Shown: in pieces, positions 1 to 6,174 of the stretch | How positions within the stretch are numbered: position 1 is the first letter of the stretch | Layout of the letters: the number at the start of each line of letters is the position of its first letter | NCBI GenBank assembly: GCA_017549665.1 | Contig: JAFYUD010000069.1 | Location: forward strand, 1-21,735 | Length of the DNA: 21,735 bases | Reading direction: 5' to 3' | Origin: Clostridia bacterium | Lineage (GTDB): Bacteria > Bacillota_A > Clostridia > Oscillospirales > Acutalibacteraceae | Notes under the pieces: generated by a model | The model's input: the letters and a program-made list of their open reading frames with translations, nothing else | Databases searched by the model: none | What the model was told of the DNA's origin: nothing | Position numbers and translations under genes: made by a program

Positions 1-378
1 GAGCAGTTTGCAGTAATTTACGGTAAGGAGCTTCCCTCAGCTGAGCGTGATACAACAAAGAGGGTTGATATTTACTGCTGTCTTGATGATGCAAGACATA
101 CAAAGTGGGGCGGCAGAATCTGCAACCTTATCGAGGGCATGATGTCAAAGATGGGCTCTGCTGAAAACGGCGACGGAAAGATGCTTGCTGCTATGGCAAC
201 TCAGATTCCCGTACGCAACTTCATGGCTATGAGTATGGGCGTATTCTCACCCAAGATGGCAGAGGGTCTTCTTATGATACTCAACGACGGTGAATCAAGC
301 TTCAAGGGACTTTGCAAGATCCTTGCAGGTATCCCCAAAGCTATCACTCTTCTTCCTGCACTTATCAAGTCAATCTGA
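1..378 (+). CDS. C-terminal end of a probable GH3 family glycoside hydrolase (5' truncated by window)
   Basis: An open frame runs from the first base to TGA at 376-378, giving 125 residues with no start in the window, so the gene begins upstream. The fragment contains YGKELPSAERD, then LDDARHTKWGGRI, then IPVRNFMAMSMGVFSPKMAEGLL and a tail resembling FKGLCKIL. From memory, this order matches the region after the fibronectin-III-like domain in long clostridial GH3 beta-glucosidases, where an IPVR/MPLR segment is followed by a hydrophobic MAEGLL-type helix. The catalytic domains would lie outside the window. The assignment is family recognition only; it could be another protein sharing this tail. 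Codons such as CTT, GAC and AAG resemble those of highly expressed neighbours. It ends 12 bases before a strong terminator. Confidence 0.55.
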   Translation, partial: EQFAVIYGKELPSAERDTTKRVDIYCCLDDARHTKWGGRICNLIEGMMSKMGSAENGDGKMLAAMATQIPVRNFMAMSMGVFSPKMAEGLLMILNDGESSFKGLCKILAGIPKAITLLPALIKSI

Positions 379-390
379 TGATAATATAAA

Positions 391-424
391 AAAACTCCCG
401 AAGAGCAGTTCTTCGGGAGTTTTT
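391..424. terminator. bidirectional intrinsic terminator
   Basis: An 11-bp perfect stem (ACTCCCGAAGA at 394-404, TCTTCGGGAGT at 410-420) with a 5-base loop. It has a T run on the right and an A run on the left, so it can stop transcription from both converging genes. Confidence 0.9.
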
Positions 425-439
425 CATGCCTTGAAAATA

Positions 440-1387
440 TTAATTGTCATTTACAGTTATTCCGCCTACATAATATTCATCAAACTTACCGATAAAAGTA
501 TTATCCTTAGCGATGACAGAAGATTTATCGGGATTGTTTGTGAGTATTCCTAAGCATTTTTCATTGACTGATTCAGAAATGAATGCGTTGCCTGCTATAT
601 CCACATCGTGGACTTTTTCCATAAAGGTTATAAATCCACGGCTGCGTTCTTCATTGCCTGACAGACCTGTGAAAACATTGTTGTAAATCTTTATATCGGT
701 ATGCTCATTATTGCCGTGATGTCCTATTGCTGTAAAACCGCCGCATTTGAATATACATGACGCAATTTTAATATCGCAACAGGGAGTTTTGTCAGGCAGA
801 AAATCAACAAGAATGTCGTCACAGTTGTAAACAGGGCCGTAAGATGTGATTTCGGGAGCATCTATCTGTATAAGCTCACTTGTCAGATCTTCACGCATTG
901 CTGTATATGATTTGCCGTCAAAAACACAGTCAAGAACAAGAGCATCTTTTGTTGAATTGAGTTCTATACAGTGCCAGAATGCACAGTGGACAAAGGTGCA
1001 GTTCTTAACGGTAATGTTGGTGCAGTGAACAGTGTTGAGGATTGTCAGTTTTTCTGTAAGAGAAGCGTTTCCGTCAAAAACACCGCCTGAAATAACTACA
1101 TCATGAGTGCCCTCATATCCTTTTACATCAGGCTCTGAGTAGGATGCAAGCATGTATTTTGTCAATGGATCGCAGTCTGAAGAACGGAGAAGAACAGCTT
1201 TGTCGGAGAATTTCAGCCACTGATTTGAATAAAATATCAGACAGTGGGAGATAAGATAAGTTCCGTCGGGAAAGTAAATCGTTCCGCCGTCTTTCATTTC
1301 GTCAAGACATCTCTGAATTGCTTTTGCATCATCGTGTATGCCATCTGCATATATATCTGCTACCTGTCCGATATCTAAAAATTTCAT
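440..1387 (-). CDS. right-handed parallel beta-helix (pectate lyase/GH28-like) protein
   Basis: 315 residues. The N-terminus reads FLDIGQVADIYADGIHDDAKAIQRC and then GGTIYFPDGTYLIS. This is the typical opening of pectate-lyase-3/GH28-like beta-helix proteins, where 'DGxxDDxxAIQ' precedes 'GGxIYFPxGxY'. The rest is a series of short beta-strand repeats with asparagine ladders (GGVFDGN, NITVKNCTF, IKIYNNVF, VDIAGNAF), as expected for a beta-solenoid. No signal peptide is visible, so it may act in the cytoplasm or be exported by another route. Substrate and catalytic residues cannot be fixed from sequence alone; it could be a polysaccharide lyase or hydrolase, or a structural beta-helix. The start is supported by AGGAG at 1396-1400 (complement), 8 bases upstream. 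It has its own promoter and a hairpin at the 5' end of its mRNA. Confidence 0.8.
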   Translation of the reverse strand: MKFLDIGQVADIYADGIHDDAKAIQRCLDEMKDGGTIYFPDGTYLISHCLIFYSNQWLKFSDKAVLLRSSDCDPLTKYMLASYSEPDVKGYEGTHDVVISGGVFDGNASLTEKLTILNTVHCTNITVKNCTFVHCAFWHCIELNSTKDALVLDCVFDGKSYTAMREDLTSELIQIDAPEITSYGPVYNCDDILVDFLPDKTPCCDIKIASCIFKCGGFTAIGHHGNNEHTDIKIYNNVFTGLSGNEERSRGFITFMEKVHDVDIAGNAFISESVNEKCLGILTNNPDKSSVIAKDNTFIGKFDEYYVGGITVNDN

Positions 1388-1457
1388 GCCTTTTTCTCCT
1401 TTTGGCTTTTAATAAACCGCCTGTTTTTTTGTTGACAGCTTTTTATATAAATTAAAA

Positions 1458-1476
1458 GGGGTCTTTTATAGACCCC
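1458..1476 (-). promoter_or_regulatory. hairpin at the 5' end of the beta-helix gene mRNA
   Basis: GGGGTC/GACCCC with a 7-base loop. On the minus strand it starts about 3 bases after the predicted transcription start (~1479) and is followed by TTTTAATTT. It is too close to the start to be an ordinary terminator; a 5' mRNA-stabilising stem is more likely. Confidence 0.5.
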
Positions 1477-1485
1477 AACACATTA

Positions 1486-1514
1486 ATCATATCACAATAA
1501 AATCAATATGTCAA
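1486..1514 (-). promoter_or_regulatory. sigma-A promoter of the beta-helix gene
   Basis: On the minus strand: TTGACA (1509-1514), a 17-base spacer, then TATGAT (1486-1491). Confidence 0.75.
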
Positions 1515-1589
1515 TATTAAATATGACAATGTATATAAAATCTACTGAATATACAAAAACAAAATGTGAACATTGTACAATATTATGTC

Positions 1590-1618
1590 TTGTAAATCCG
1601 GAAAATGTATGCTATTAT
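1590..1618 (+). promoter_or_regulatory. sigma-A promoter of the 1625-1918 transcript
   Basis: TTGTAA (1590-1595), a 17-base spacer, then TATTAT (1613-1618). It lies in a long non-coding gap and points towards a strong terminator about 290 bases downstream. Confidence 0.65.
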
Positions 1619-1624
1619 AAAGAC

Positions 1625-1918
1625 ACAGAAGAGGTGATACCAATGTACCGGTAAAAAACCTTAAGACTCAAATATAAACGGAGTCTGAACGATGCAGAAC
1701 ATTAAGATCCATATATCCGGAATGAAAGTCAAACTCACTTAGAGTAAAAATCAAAAAAGGAAATTAAAAAAGAGCTTTCGGAAAAAAGGTGAAATGAAGA
1801 AGCATCAGAAATCTGTAGAAAGAAGCAGGTAGACAAAAAGATGTTAGATACAAAGATTGAACAGAAGTAACCCTCGGTCTTGAATCCGCAACGGAAAAGA
1901 TCGAGGGTTATTTCTTTT
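1625..1918 (+). ncRNA. candidate ~290-nt small RNA or decayed small gene
   Basis: This stretch is bounded by a promoter (1590-1618) and a strong intrinsic terminator (1868-1918) but holds no intact gene. Internal hairpins are visible: AGACTC (1664-1669) with GAGTCT (1681-1686), and ACTC (1733-1736) with GAGT (1742-1745). A good SD-like GAGGTGA (1631-1637) precedes ATG at 1643, but that frame has TAA at 1652. The frame carries three more internal stops (1703, 1745, 1790) before ending at TAA 1868-1870. Other micro-frames exist: ATG 1692 (16 codons) and ATG 1794 with AAAAGGTGA upstream (12 codons). A neighbouring frame has a similar number of stops, so the partly open look may only reflect A-rich DNA. 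I recognise no RNA family. It may be a structured sRNA, a transcript of micro-ORFs or a pseudogene. Confidence 0.45.
1868..1918 (+). terminator. strong intrinsic terminator
   Basis: TAACCCTCGGTCTT (1868-1881) pairs with AAGATCGAGGGTTA (1897-1910) over 14 positions with one G-U. A small inner TCCG/CGGA stem lies in the loop, and TTTCTTTTT follows. Confidence 0.85.
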
Positions 1919-1990
1919 TGTTTTTGTTTCACCATTGCCAAGCTCTCTTCGTATGATGTAGTGAACATTCATTGTGAAGGGGGAATATAC

Positions 1991-2146
1991 ATGAAATATA
2001 AACGGCACGGAAAAAGTCCGACGGGATTTATATTTGTATTTCTCGGTCTCGGAATTGTGGTCGCCTGTATATTTCCGACCGAGTGGATGCTTATAATCCT
2101 GTCTGCAATGCTTATTGCTGCAGGAGTAATGCTGCTGAAATGCTGA
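1991..2146 (+). CDS. 51-aa small membrane protein upstream of spoVM
   Basis: ATG at 1991 is preceded by GAAGGGGGA (about 1976-1984), a good Shine-Dalgarno sequence. The protein starts with basic MKYKRHGKSPTG, followed by two hydrophobic stretches (about residues 12-27 and 32-48) separated by PTEW, and ends KC. It would therefore be a two-segment hairpin in the membrane. An in-frame upstream ATG at 1880 is rejected because it lies inside the preceding terminator and has no ribosome binding site. The spoVM start lies 13 bases after its stop, so the two are very likely co-transcribed. The neighbour suggests a sporulation role, but I recognise no named family. No clear sigma-E or sigma-A promoter was found just upstream. 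Confidence 0.7.
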   Translation: MKYKRHGKSPTGFIFVFLGLGIVVACIFPTEWMLIILSAMLIAAGVMLLKC

Positions 2147-2159
2147 GGAGGGGATGCGT

Positions 2160-2237
2160 ATGAAAATTCTTGTGGTTGACAGTCCGAAATTCCTGAAAGG
2201 TATATTGCGTCTGATGTTCAGACTGAAAAAAGAATAG
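2160..2237 (+). CDS. spoVM: SpoVM, spore coat anchoring peptide (25 aa)
   Basis: A 25-codon gene from ATG 2160 to TAG 2235-2237. The core SPKFLKGILRLMF lines up without gaps with the B. subtilis SpoVM segment LPKFLGGIVRAML. It keeps Met1, Lys2, Pro9, Lys10, Phe11, Leu12, Gly14, Ile15, Arg17 and Met19, and ends in a charged LKKE tail as in the family. In B. subtilis SpoVM is an amphipathic helix that binds the convex forespore membrane and anchors SpoIVA, the base of the spore coat. AGGAGG at 2146-2151 lies 8 bases from ATG 2160; an alternative ATG at 2154 would be only 2 bases away and is unlikely. The size is below usual gene-calling limits. A terminator follows 15 bases later. Confidence 0.85.
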   Translation: MKILVVDSPKFLKGILRLMFRLKKE

Positions 2238-2252
2238 TCTGTTCAGAAAAAG

Positions 2253-2282
2253 AAAAAGTCATGAGTAATCATGACTTTTTTT
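2253..2282. terminator. bidirectional intrinsic terminator after spoVM and dtxR-type gene
   Basis: A 12-bp stem, AAAAAGTCATGA/TCATGACTTTTT, with a GTAA loop, flanked by A and T runs. It serves both converging units; the stop codon of the minus-strand regulator lies within it. Confidence 0.88.
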
Positions 2283-2643
2283 GCTGTATCATGTGGTTTT
2301 TGATTGCTTCAAAGCTCTCATCGCTGAGTACATGTTCAAGCTTGCATGCATCCTGTGACGCTGTTTCTTCACTTACACCTATAGAAGTAAGGATTTTTGT
2401 AATAATTGTATGGCGCTCATAAATCTTGTTTGCAAGCTCAAAGCCTTCCTCGGTAAGTGCAATATAACCCTTCCCGTCAACAGTAATGAAACCGCCGTTT
2501 TTCAGTAATCCTACTGCACGGCTGACGCTGGGTTTTGAATATTTCATATGCTCACAGATGTCAATACTTCTGACATGCTCAAGTTTTTTTGATAAAACAA
2601 GGATCGATTCCAGATACATCTGACCGGATTCCTGAATCTGCAT
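2269..2643 (-). CDS. DtxR/MntR family metal-dependent transcriptional repressor
   Basis: 124 residues. Residues 1-65 form a winged helix-turn-helix (SIDICEHMKYSKPSVSRAV is the recognition region), followed by the dimerisation and metal-binding part. Candidate metal ligands follow the DtxR/IdeR pattern: Met9 (QMYLES, like DtxR Met10), His78, and Cys100-Glu103-His104 in DACKLEHVLSDE (like DtxR Cys102-Glu105-His106). MntR has Asp and Glu at the first and Cys positions. That points to Fe(II) sensing, although the short, SH3-less length is MntR-like. The start at 2643 is chosen because AAGGTGA lies 6 bases upstream and a promoter sits at 2666-2694; a longer frame from 2694 would begin inside that promoter. 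It lies just downstream of glmS. Its targets are unknown. Confidence 0.85.
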   Translation of the reverse strand: MQIQESGQMYLESILVLSKKLEHVRSIDICEHMKYSKPSVSRAVGLLKNGGFITVDGKGYIALTEEGFELANKIYERHTIITKILTSIGVSEETASQDACKLEHVLSDESFEAIKNHMIQQKKS

Positions 2644-2665
2644 TATTTTCACCTTCCTGAAAAAC

Positions 2666-2694
2666 ATTATAACACAGGAGTATATTTTTTGCAA
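2666..2694 (-). promoter_or_regulatory. sigma-A promoter of the DtxR-type regulator
   Basis: Minus strand: TTGCAA (2689-2694), a 17-base spacer, TATAAT (2666-2671). It lies directly behind the glmS stop codon and gives a leader of about 16 bases. Confidence 0.75.
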
Positions 2695-2696
2695 GA

Positions 2697-4520
2697 TTAT
2701 TCTACCGTGACAGATTTTGCAAGATTTCTCGGTTTGTCAATATCACGTCCCAGAAGTAAAGCAGTGTGGTAGGCAAGCAGCTGAACAGCTGTGCTGCAGG
2801 TGAGAGTTCGTACAAAAATATTTTCATCGGGAACTGTAATGCATATATCGGAAGCTTCTTTTATGGTTTCGTTCGATCTGCTGCATACCGATATGATAAA
2901 TGCTCCTCTTGCACGGACTTCCTCTGCATTGTTACGGATTTTATCTGTATTGTTTTCGTCTGCTGCAAGCACAACGACAGGCATATTTTTGTCTATAAGT
3001 GAAATTGTTCCGTGCTTCAATTCGCCTGCAGGATATGCCTCAGAATGGATGTATGTGATTTCCTTCAGCTTGAGTGATGCTTCCTGACTTAAGGCATTGT
3101 CACAGCCTCTGCCGATAAAGAACACATCTTTGTTTTTAGCCAAAATTTCTGCCGCTTTGATTATATCTGTTGTATTCTTCAGCACATAAGATACAGAGTC
3201 TGAAATACAGCTTTTGATCTCTTTTATTACTTTTTGTATTTCAGTTCTGTTTTGAGGTTTTAATGCGAGTCTGAGTGCAAGAAGCATCATAACAATAACC
3301 TGAGCGCTGAATGCTTTTGTTGATGCAACGGCAATTTCCTGGCCGGCATTAGTGTATATGACATGTTCAGCTTCAGTTGCGATAGAAGAACCGTGTGTGT
3401 TTACAATTGCAAGAGTGGGTATATTTATGCTTTTTACAAGTCTGAGAGCCGCAAGGGAGTCTGCAGTTTCACCCGACTGAGAAATGATTAAAACAAGCTC
3501 GTCAGAGTGAATAATGGGCTGTGAATATCTGAATTCACTTGCAGTTTCAACGTTTACAGGTATTCCGGCGTATCTTTCAATATAGTATTTTCCTGTAAGA
3601 CCTGCGTGCATCGCAGTGCCGCATGCAACTATGTGAATACGGCTGAATGAACTGAAAAAATCAGGATTATCTATATATTTGCTGAAATCAGGCAGGTCAT
3701 TTTTCGTAAGACTGTTGAGCGTATCAGTAAGAATTTCAGGCTCTTCCGAAATTTCTTTGAGCATAAAGTGTCTGAAAGAGGAAGTCTTGTCAGCAGCTGA
3801 ATGACTGATTATTTTTATTGCATTGCGCTGAATTCTGTTTCCGCTGAAATCAGTAATTGAAACTGAATCTTTCGTGATTTTTATTATTTCATTGTCTTCT
3901 GCACGGATGTATTTGTCAGCATATTCAGAAAAGGCCGAAATGTCCGATGCGATAAATTTTTCATCCTTCCCGATACCTGTCAGCAGAGGACTGTCTTTTC
4001 TTACAGCATATATCGTGTCAGGTATGTCACGGAAAATTATTCCGAATGCAAAAGAGCCTGAAAACTGTGATACGGCATGAATAATAGCTTTTTCGGGATT
4101 CTGAATTTCCCTGTAAGCCATGTCTATAAATCCGGCAGCTACTTCAGTGTCAGTATCTGAATAAAAACTGTAACCCTTTTCGGACAGTATTTTTCTGAGC
4201 TCTCTGTAATTTTCAATAATTCCGTTATGCACGAGCATTACGTTTTCCGTGCCGTGGGGATGTGCATTGGCTTCTGACGGTTTTCCGTGAGTTGCCCACC
4301 TTGTGTGACCGATGCCGCACACCGAAAAAGGAAGGTGAGAAAAATTGATTTTATTTTCAAGCTCGCTGACTCTGCCTTCGGTTTTTATTGTTCTGATTCC
4401 GTTTTTCGTAAAAACAGATATTCCTGCCGAGTCATACCCTCTGTATTCCAATGCGTGAAGTGCTTTTATGATAACTTTTTCTGCAGAAGCTGTACCTGCA
4501 TAACCTATGATACCGCACAT
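2697..4520 (-). CDS. glmS: glutamine--fructose-6-phosphate aminotransferase (isomerizing)
   Basis: 607 residues, the normal family length. It makes glucosamine-6-phosphate from fructose-6-phosphate and glutamine, the first step towards UDP-GlcNAc for peptidoglycan. The N-terminal class-II glutaminase domain begins MCGIIGYAG, with Cys2 as nucleophile after Met removal, followed by RGYDSAG and GHTRWATHGKPSEANAHPH. Two SIS sugar-phosphate domains follow (VACGTAMHAG near residue 300, SQSGETADS, then EASLKLKEITYIHSEAYPAG). The C-terminus, PRNLAKSVTVE, is the classic GlmS ending. AGGAGG lies 7 bases upstream of ATG. The leader carries an intrinsic terminator, and I see no glmS ribozyme core, so control may be by attenuation. 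The DtxR-type gene follows after a 53-base gap with its own promoter and no intervening terminator. Confidence 0.97.
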   Translation of the reverse strand: MCGIIGYAGTASAEKVIIKALHALEYRGYDSAGISVFTKNGIRTIKTEGRVSELENKINFSHLPFSVCGIGHTRWATHGKPSEANAHPHGTENVMLVHNGIIENYRELRKILSEKGYSFYSDTDTEVAAGFIDMAYREIQNPEKAIIHAVSQFSGSFAFGIIFRDIPDTIYAVRKDSPLLTGIGKDEKFIASDISAFSEYADKYIRAEDNEIIKITKDSVSITDFSGNRIQRNAIKIISHSAADKTSSFRHFMLKEISEEPEILTDTLNSLTKNDLPDFSKYIDNPDFFSSFSRIHIVACGTAMHAGLTGKYYIERYAGIPVNVETASEFRYSQPIIHSDELVLIISQSGETADSLAALRLVKSINIPTLAIVNTHGSSIATEAEHVIYTNAGQEIAVASTKAFSAQVIVMMLLALRLALKPQNRTEIQKVIKEIKSCISDSVSYVLKNTTDIIKAAEILAKNKDVFFIGRGCDNALSQEASLKLKEITYIHSEAYPAGELKHGTISLIDKNMPVVVLAADENNTDKIRNNAEEVRARGAFIISVCSRSNETIKEASDICITVPDENIFVRTLTCSTAVQLLAYHTALLLGRDIDKPRNLAKSVTVE

Positions 4521-4572
4521 AACTGATTCCTCCTTGATATTTCTAAGAATTATTATGCCGATAACAGCCTGT

Positions 4573-4684
4573 AAAATTAATTTTTTTATAAAAAACGGAA
4601 CAGGGACCGGCTTGACCGATCCCTGTTCCTTTGAAGGAGTATATTATGAAAAACGTTAGGAGTAATCATAAAAATTAATTTTTT
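4573..4684. repeat. 14-bp direct repeats flanking the glmS leader hairpin
   Basis: AAAATTAATTTTTT occurs at 4573-4586 and again at 4671-4684, bracketing the hairpin and an SD-ATG-like sequence. The unit is itself nearly palindromic, so the two copies could pair in RNA. Such A/T-only repeats may arise by chance. Confidence 0.4.
4588..4629 (-). terminator. intrinsic terminator (possible attenuator) in the glmS leader
   Basis: On the minus strand, GGAACAGGGA pairs with TCCCTGTTCC over 10 bp, then one mismatch and a CGG/CCG extension with a 5-base loop, followed by GTTTTTTAT. It lies between the glmS promoter (4705-4733) and start codon (4520), about 70 bases after the predicted transcript start. 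Transcription of glmS would need read-through or antitermination. Confidence 0.75.
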
Positions 4685-4704
4685 GCTTGGTTTTTACATA
4701 TATA

Positions 4705-4733
4705 TTTATAGCACATTAGAGGTGTAATGTCAA
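4705..4733 (-). promoter_or_regulatory. sigma-A promoter of glmS
   Basis: Minus strand: TTGACA (4728-4733), a 17-base spacer, TATAAA (4705-4710). The predicted start near 4698 gives a leader of about 180 bases. Confidence 0.8.
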
Positions 4734-4791
4734 GTATATTTACATTTCTTTAAAAGTGTGTAAAAAATGTTGATATATGAAAGGTGATCTG

Positions 4792-6069
4792 ATGGATATT
4801 TTACGACGGGGAAGTACAGGCTCGACGGTTGCAATGCTGCAGCTTGCACTGAAAAGATCCGGATTTTATACAGGTGCGCTTGACGGTATTTTCGGTTACC
4901 GTACCGAAAATGCCTTAAGAAATTTTCAGTCAATGAACAGACTTCGTACAGACGGAGTTGCAGGGAAGGTGTCATGGAATCTTCTGGAGAAGTATATAAA
5001 AGCATATTTCAGATATACACTCAGGCGTGGTGATACATACTGGATTCTTGCGAATAAATACGGGACTACGGTTGAAGCAATAAGACTTGCAAATCCTGAT
5101 ATAAATTCCGATTTTCTGCAGACAGGGCAGACTATCAATATCCCTTTCGGCTACAATGTCGTACCGACAGATATACCTTATTCATATGATCTTGTGCGGC
5201 TTGTGCTTGACGGTCTTCATGTGCGCTATCCGTTTGTGAATATCAGCACTGCAGGAAAAAGTGTGATGGGAAAGGATATTTTCCTTGTTACCATGGGAAC
5301 GGGAAACAAAAAAGTTTCCTATAACGGTGCACATCATGCGAACGAATGGATTACCGTGCCGGTGCTGATGAAATTTATAGAGCAGTATGCAGACGCATAC
5401 GTAAAAAACAGTATGATAGGCGGAATCCGTGCAGCTGAAATCTTTAATGAAACAACACTTTTCTGTGTGCCGCTTGTAAATCCGGACGGTGTTGATCTTG
5501 TAACACGTGCATTGCAGTCAGGGCCTTATTATGATAAAGCTGTGAATATTTCAGAACAATATCCTGCAATCCGTTTTCCGTGGGGATGGAAGGCAAATAT
5601 AAACGGAACTGATCTGAATCTCAATTATCCTGCCGAATGGGACAGAGCAAAAGCAATAAAGGAAGCTCAGGGCTTTGTTTCACCGGCACCGAGAGATTAT
5701 GTGGGGACTTCGCCTTTGTCGGAGCCTGAAAGCAGAGATATGTATGACCTTACACAAACTAATGACTTCAGGCTGATTCTTGCTTACCACTCTCAGGGGG
5801 AAATAATTTACTGGAAGTTTATGGATTATGACCCTCCACGTTCAGCGGAAATCGGTGAAAAAATGAGTCAGGAAAGCGGATATACATTGGAATTGACACC
5901 TGAATTTGCAGCATATGCAGGTTATAAGGACTGGTTTATTCAGACTTATAACAGACCAGGGTATACTATTGAAGTGGGAAAAGGTGTAAATCCGTTACCT
6001 TTATCACAATTTGACGAAATTTACAAGGATAATATCGGCATTCTCGTGACAGGACTTTCAGAAAGCTGA
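4792..6069 (+). CDS. PG-binding/LysM/M14 peptidase, probable gamma-D-glutamyl-diaminopimelate peptidase
   Basis: 425 residues from ATG 4792. Residues 3-66 are a peptidoglycan-binding-1 domain (GSTGSTVAMLQLALKRSGFY, DGIFGYRTENALRNFQ). Residues 74-119 are a LysM domain (YTLRRGDTYWILANKYGTT, ending TINIP). From about 128 on is an M14 zinc peptidase with ligands His182 and Glu185 (HHANE), His333 (AYHSQGE) and general base Glu394 (TIEVGKG). The usual DLNRN arginine is replaced (DLNLNYPAEW). Together this resembles endopeptidase I/YqgT enzymes, which cut gamma-D-Glu-mesoDAP bonds in peptidoglycan, often during sporulation. No signal peptide is seen, which fits a mother-cell enzyme. AAGGTGA at 4781-4787 supports ATG 4792 over ATG 4777, which lacks an SD. 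The neighbouring spoVM also concerns spores, but no sporulation promoter could be fixed. Confidence 0.88.
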   Translation: MDILRRGSTGSTVAMLQLALKRSGFYTGALDGIFGYRTENALRNFQSMNRLRTDGVAGKVSWNLLEKYIKAYFRYTLRRGDTYWILANKYGTTVEAIRLANPDINSDFLQTGQTINIPFGYNVVPTDIPYSYDLVRLVLDGLHVRYPFVNISTAGKSVMGKDIFLVTMGTGNKKVSYNGAHHANEWITVPVLMKFIEQYADAYVKNSMIGGIRAAEIFNETTLFCVPLVNPDGVDLVTRALQSGPYYDKAVNISEQYPAIRFPWGWKANINGTDLNLNYPAEWDRAKAIKEAQGFVSPAPRDYVGTSPLSEPESRDMYDLTQTNDFRLILAYHSQGEIIYWKFMDYDPPRSAEIGEKMSQESGYTLELTPEFAAYAGYKDWFIQTYNRPGYTIEVGKGVNPLPLSQFDEIYKDNIGILVTGLSES

Positions 6070-6107
6070 AATTCTGAAATTTTCTTTGCCCTTGATAAAA
6101 TATCCAT

Positions 6108-6136
6108 TTGACATTTTGGAACGATTGTAGTAAAAT
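6108..6136 (+). promoter_or_regulatory. sigma-A promoter of the 6175 gene
   Basis: TTGACA (6108-6113), a 17-base spacer, TAAAAT (6131-6136). Confidence 0.75.
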
Positions 6137-6174
6137 AAAACTATATATTGGTATATCAGGGTGAAAATTAAAAA

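Noticed and set aside
1643..1870. Stop-codon reassignment (TAA read as Gln) to rescue the 1643-1870 frame
   Set aside because: All surrounding genes use TAA, TAG and TGA as normal stops, and a neighbouring frame is about as open, so recoding is not supported.
1735..1968. Minus-strand 77-aa ORF
   Set aside because: It runs through the plus-strand terminator and A-rich candidate RNA; its Phe/Ser-rich translation is the complement of Lys/Glu-rich A-rich sequence, and it has no ribosome binding site.
2644..2694. Longer N-terminus for the DtxR-type regulator (start at 2694)
   Set aside because: The extension overlaps a good promoter and lacks an SD, whereas ATG 2643 has AAGGTGA at correct spacing and fits the family N-terminus.
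4633..4678. Plus-strand 10-codon ORF after GAAGGAGT (ATG 4646 to TAA 4676)
   Set aside because: The SD and spacing are good, but no plus-strand promoter was found and the region lies in the minus-strand glmS leader. It is most likely chance.
4573..4684. Miniature transposable element with 14-bp target duplications
   Set aside because: The repeats are A/T-only and self-palindromic, no terminal inverted repeats are seen, and the hairpin fits an attenuator.
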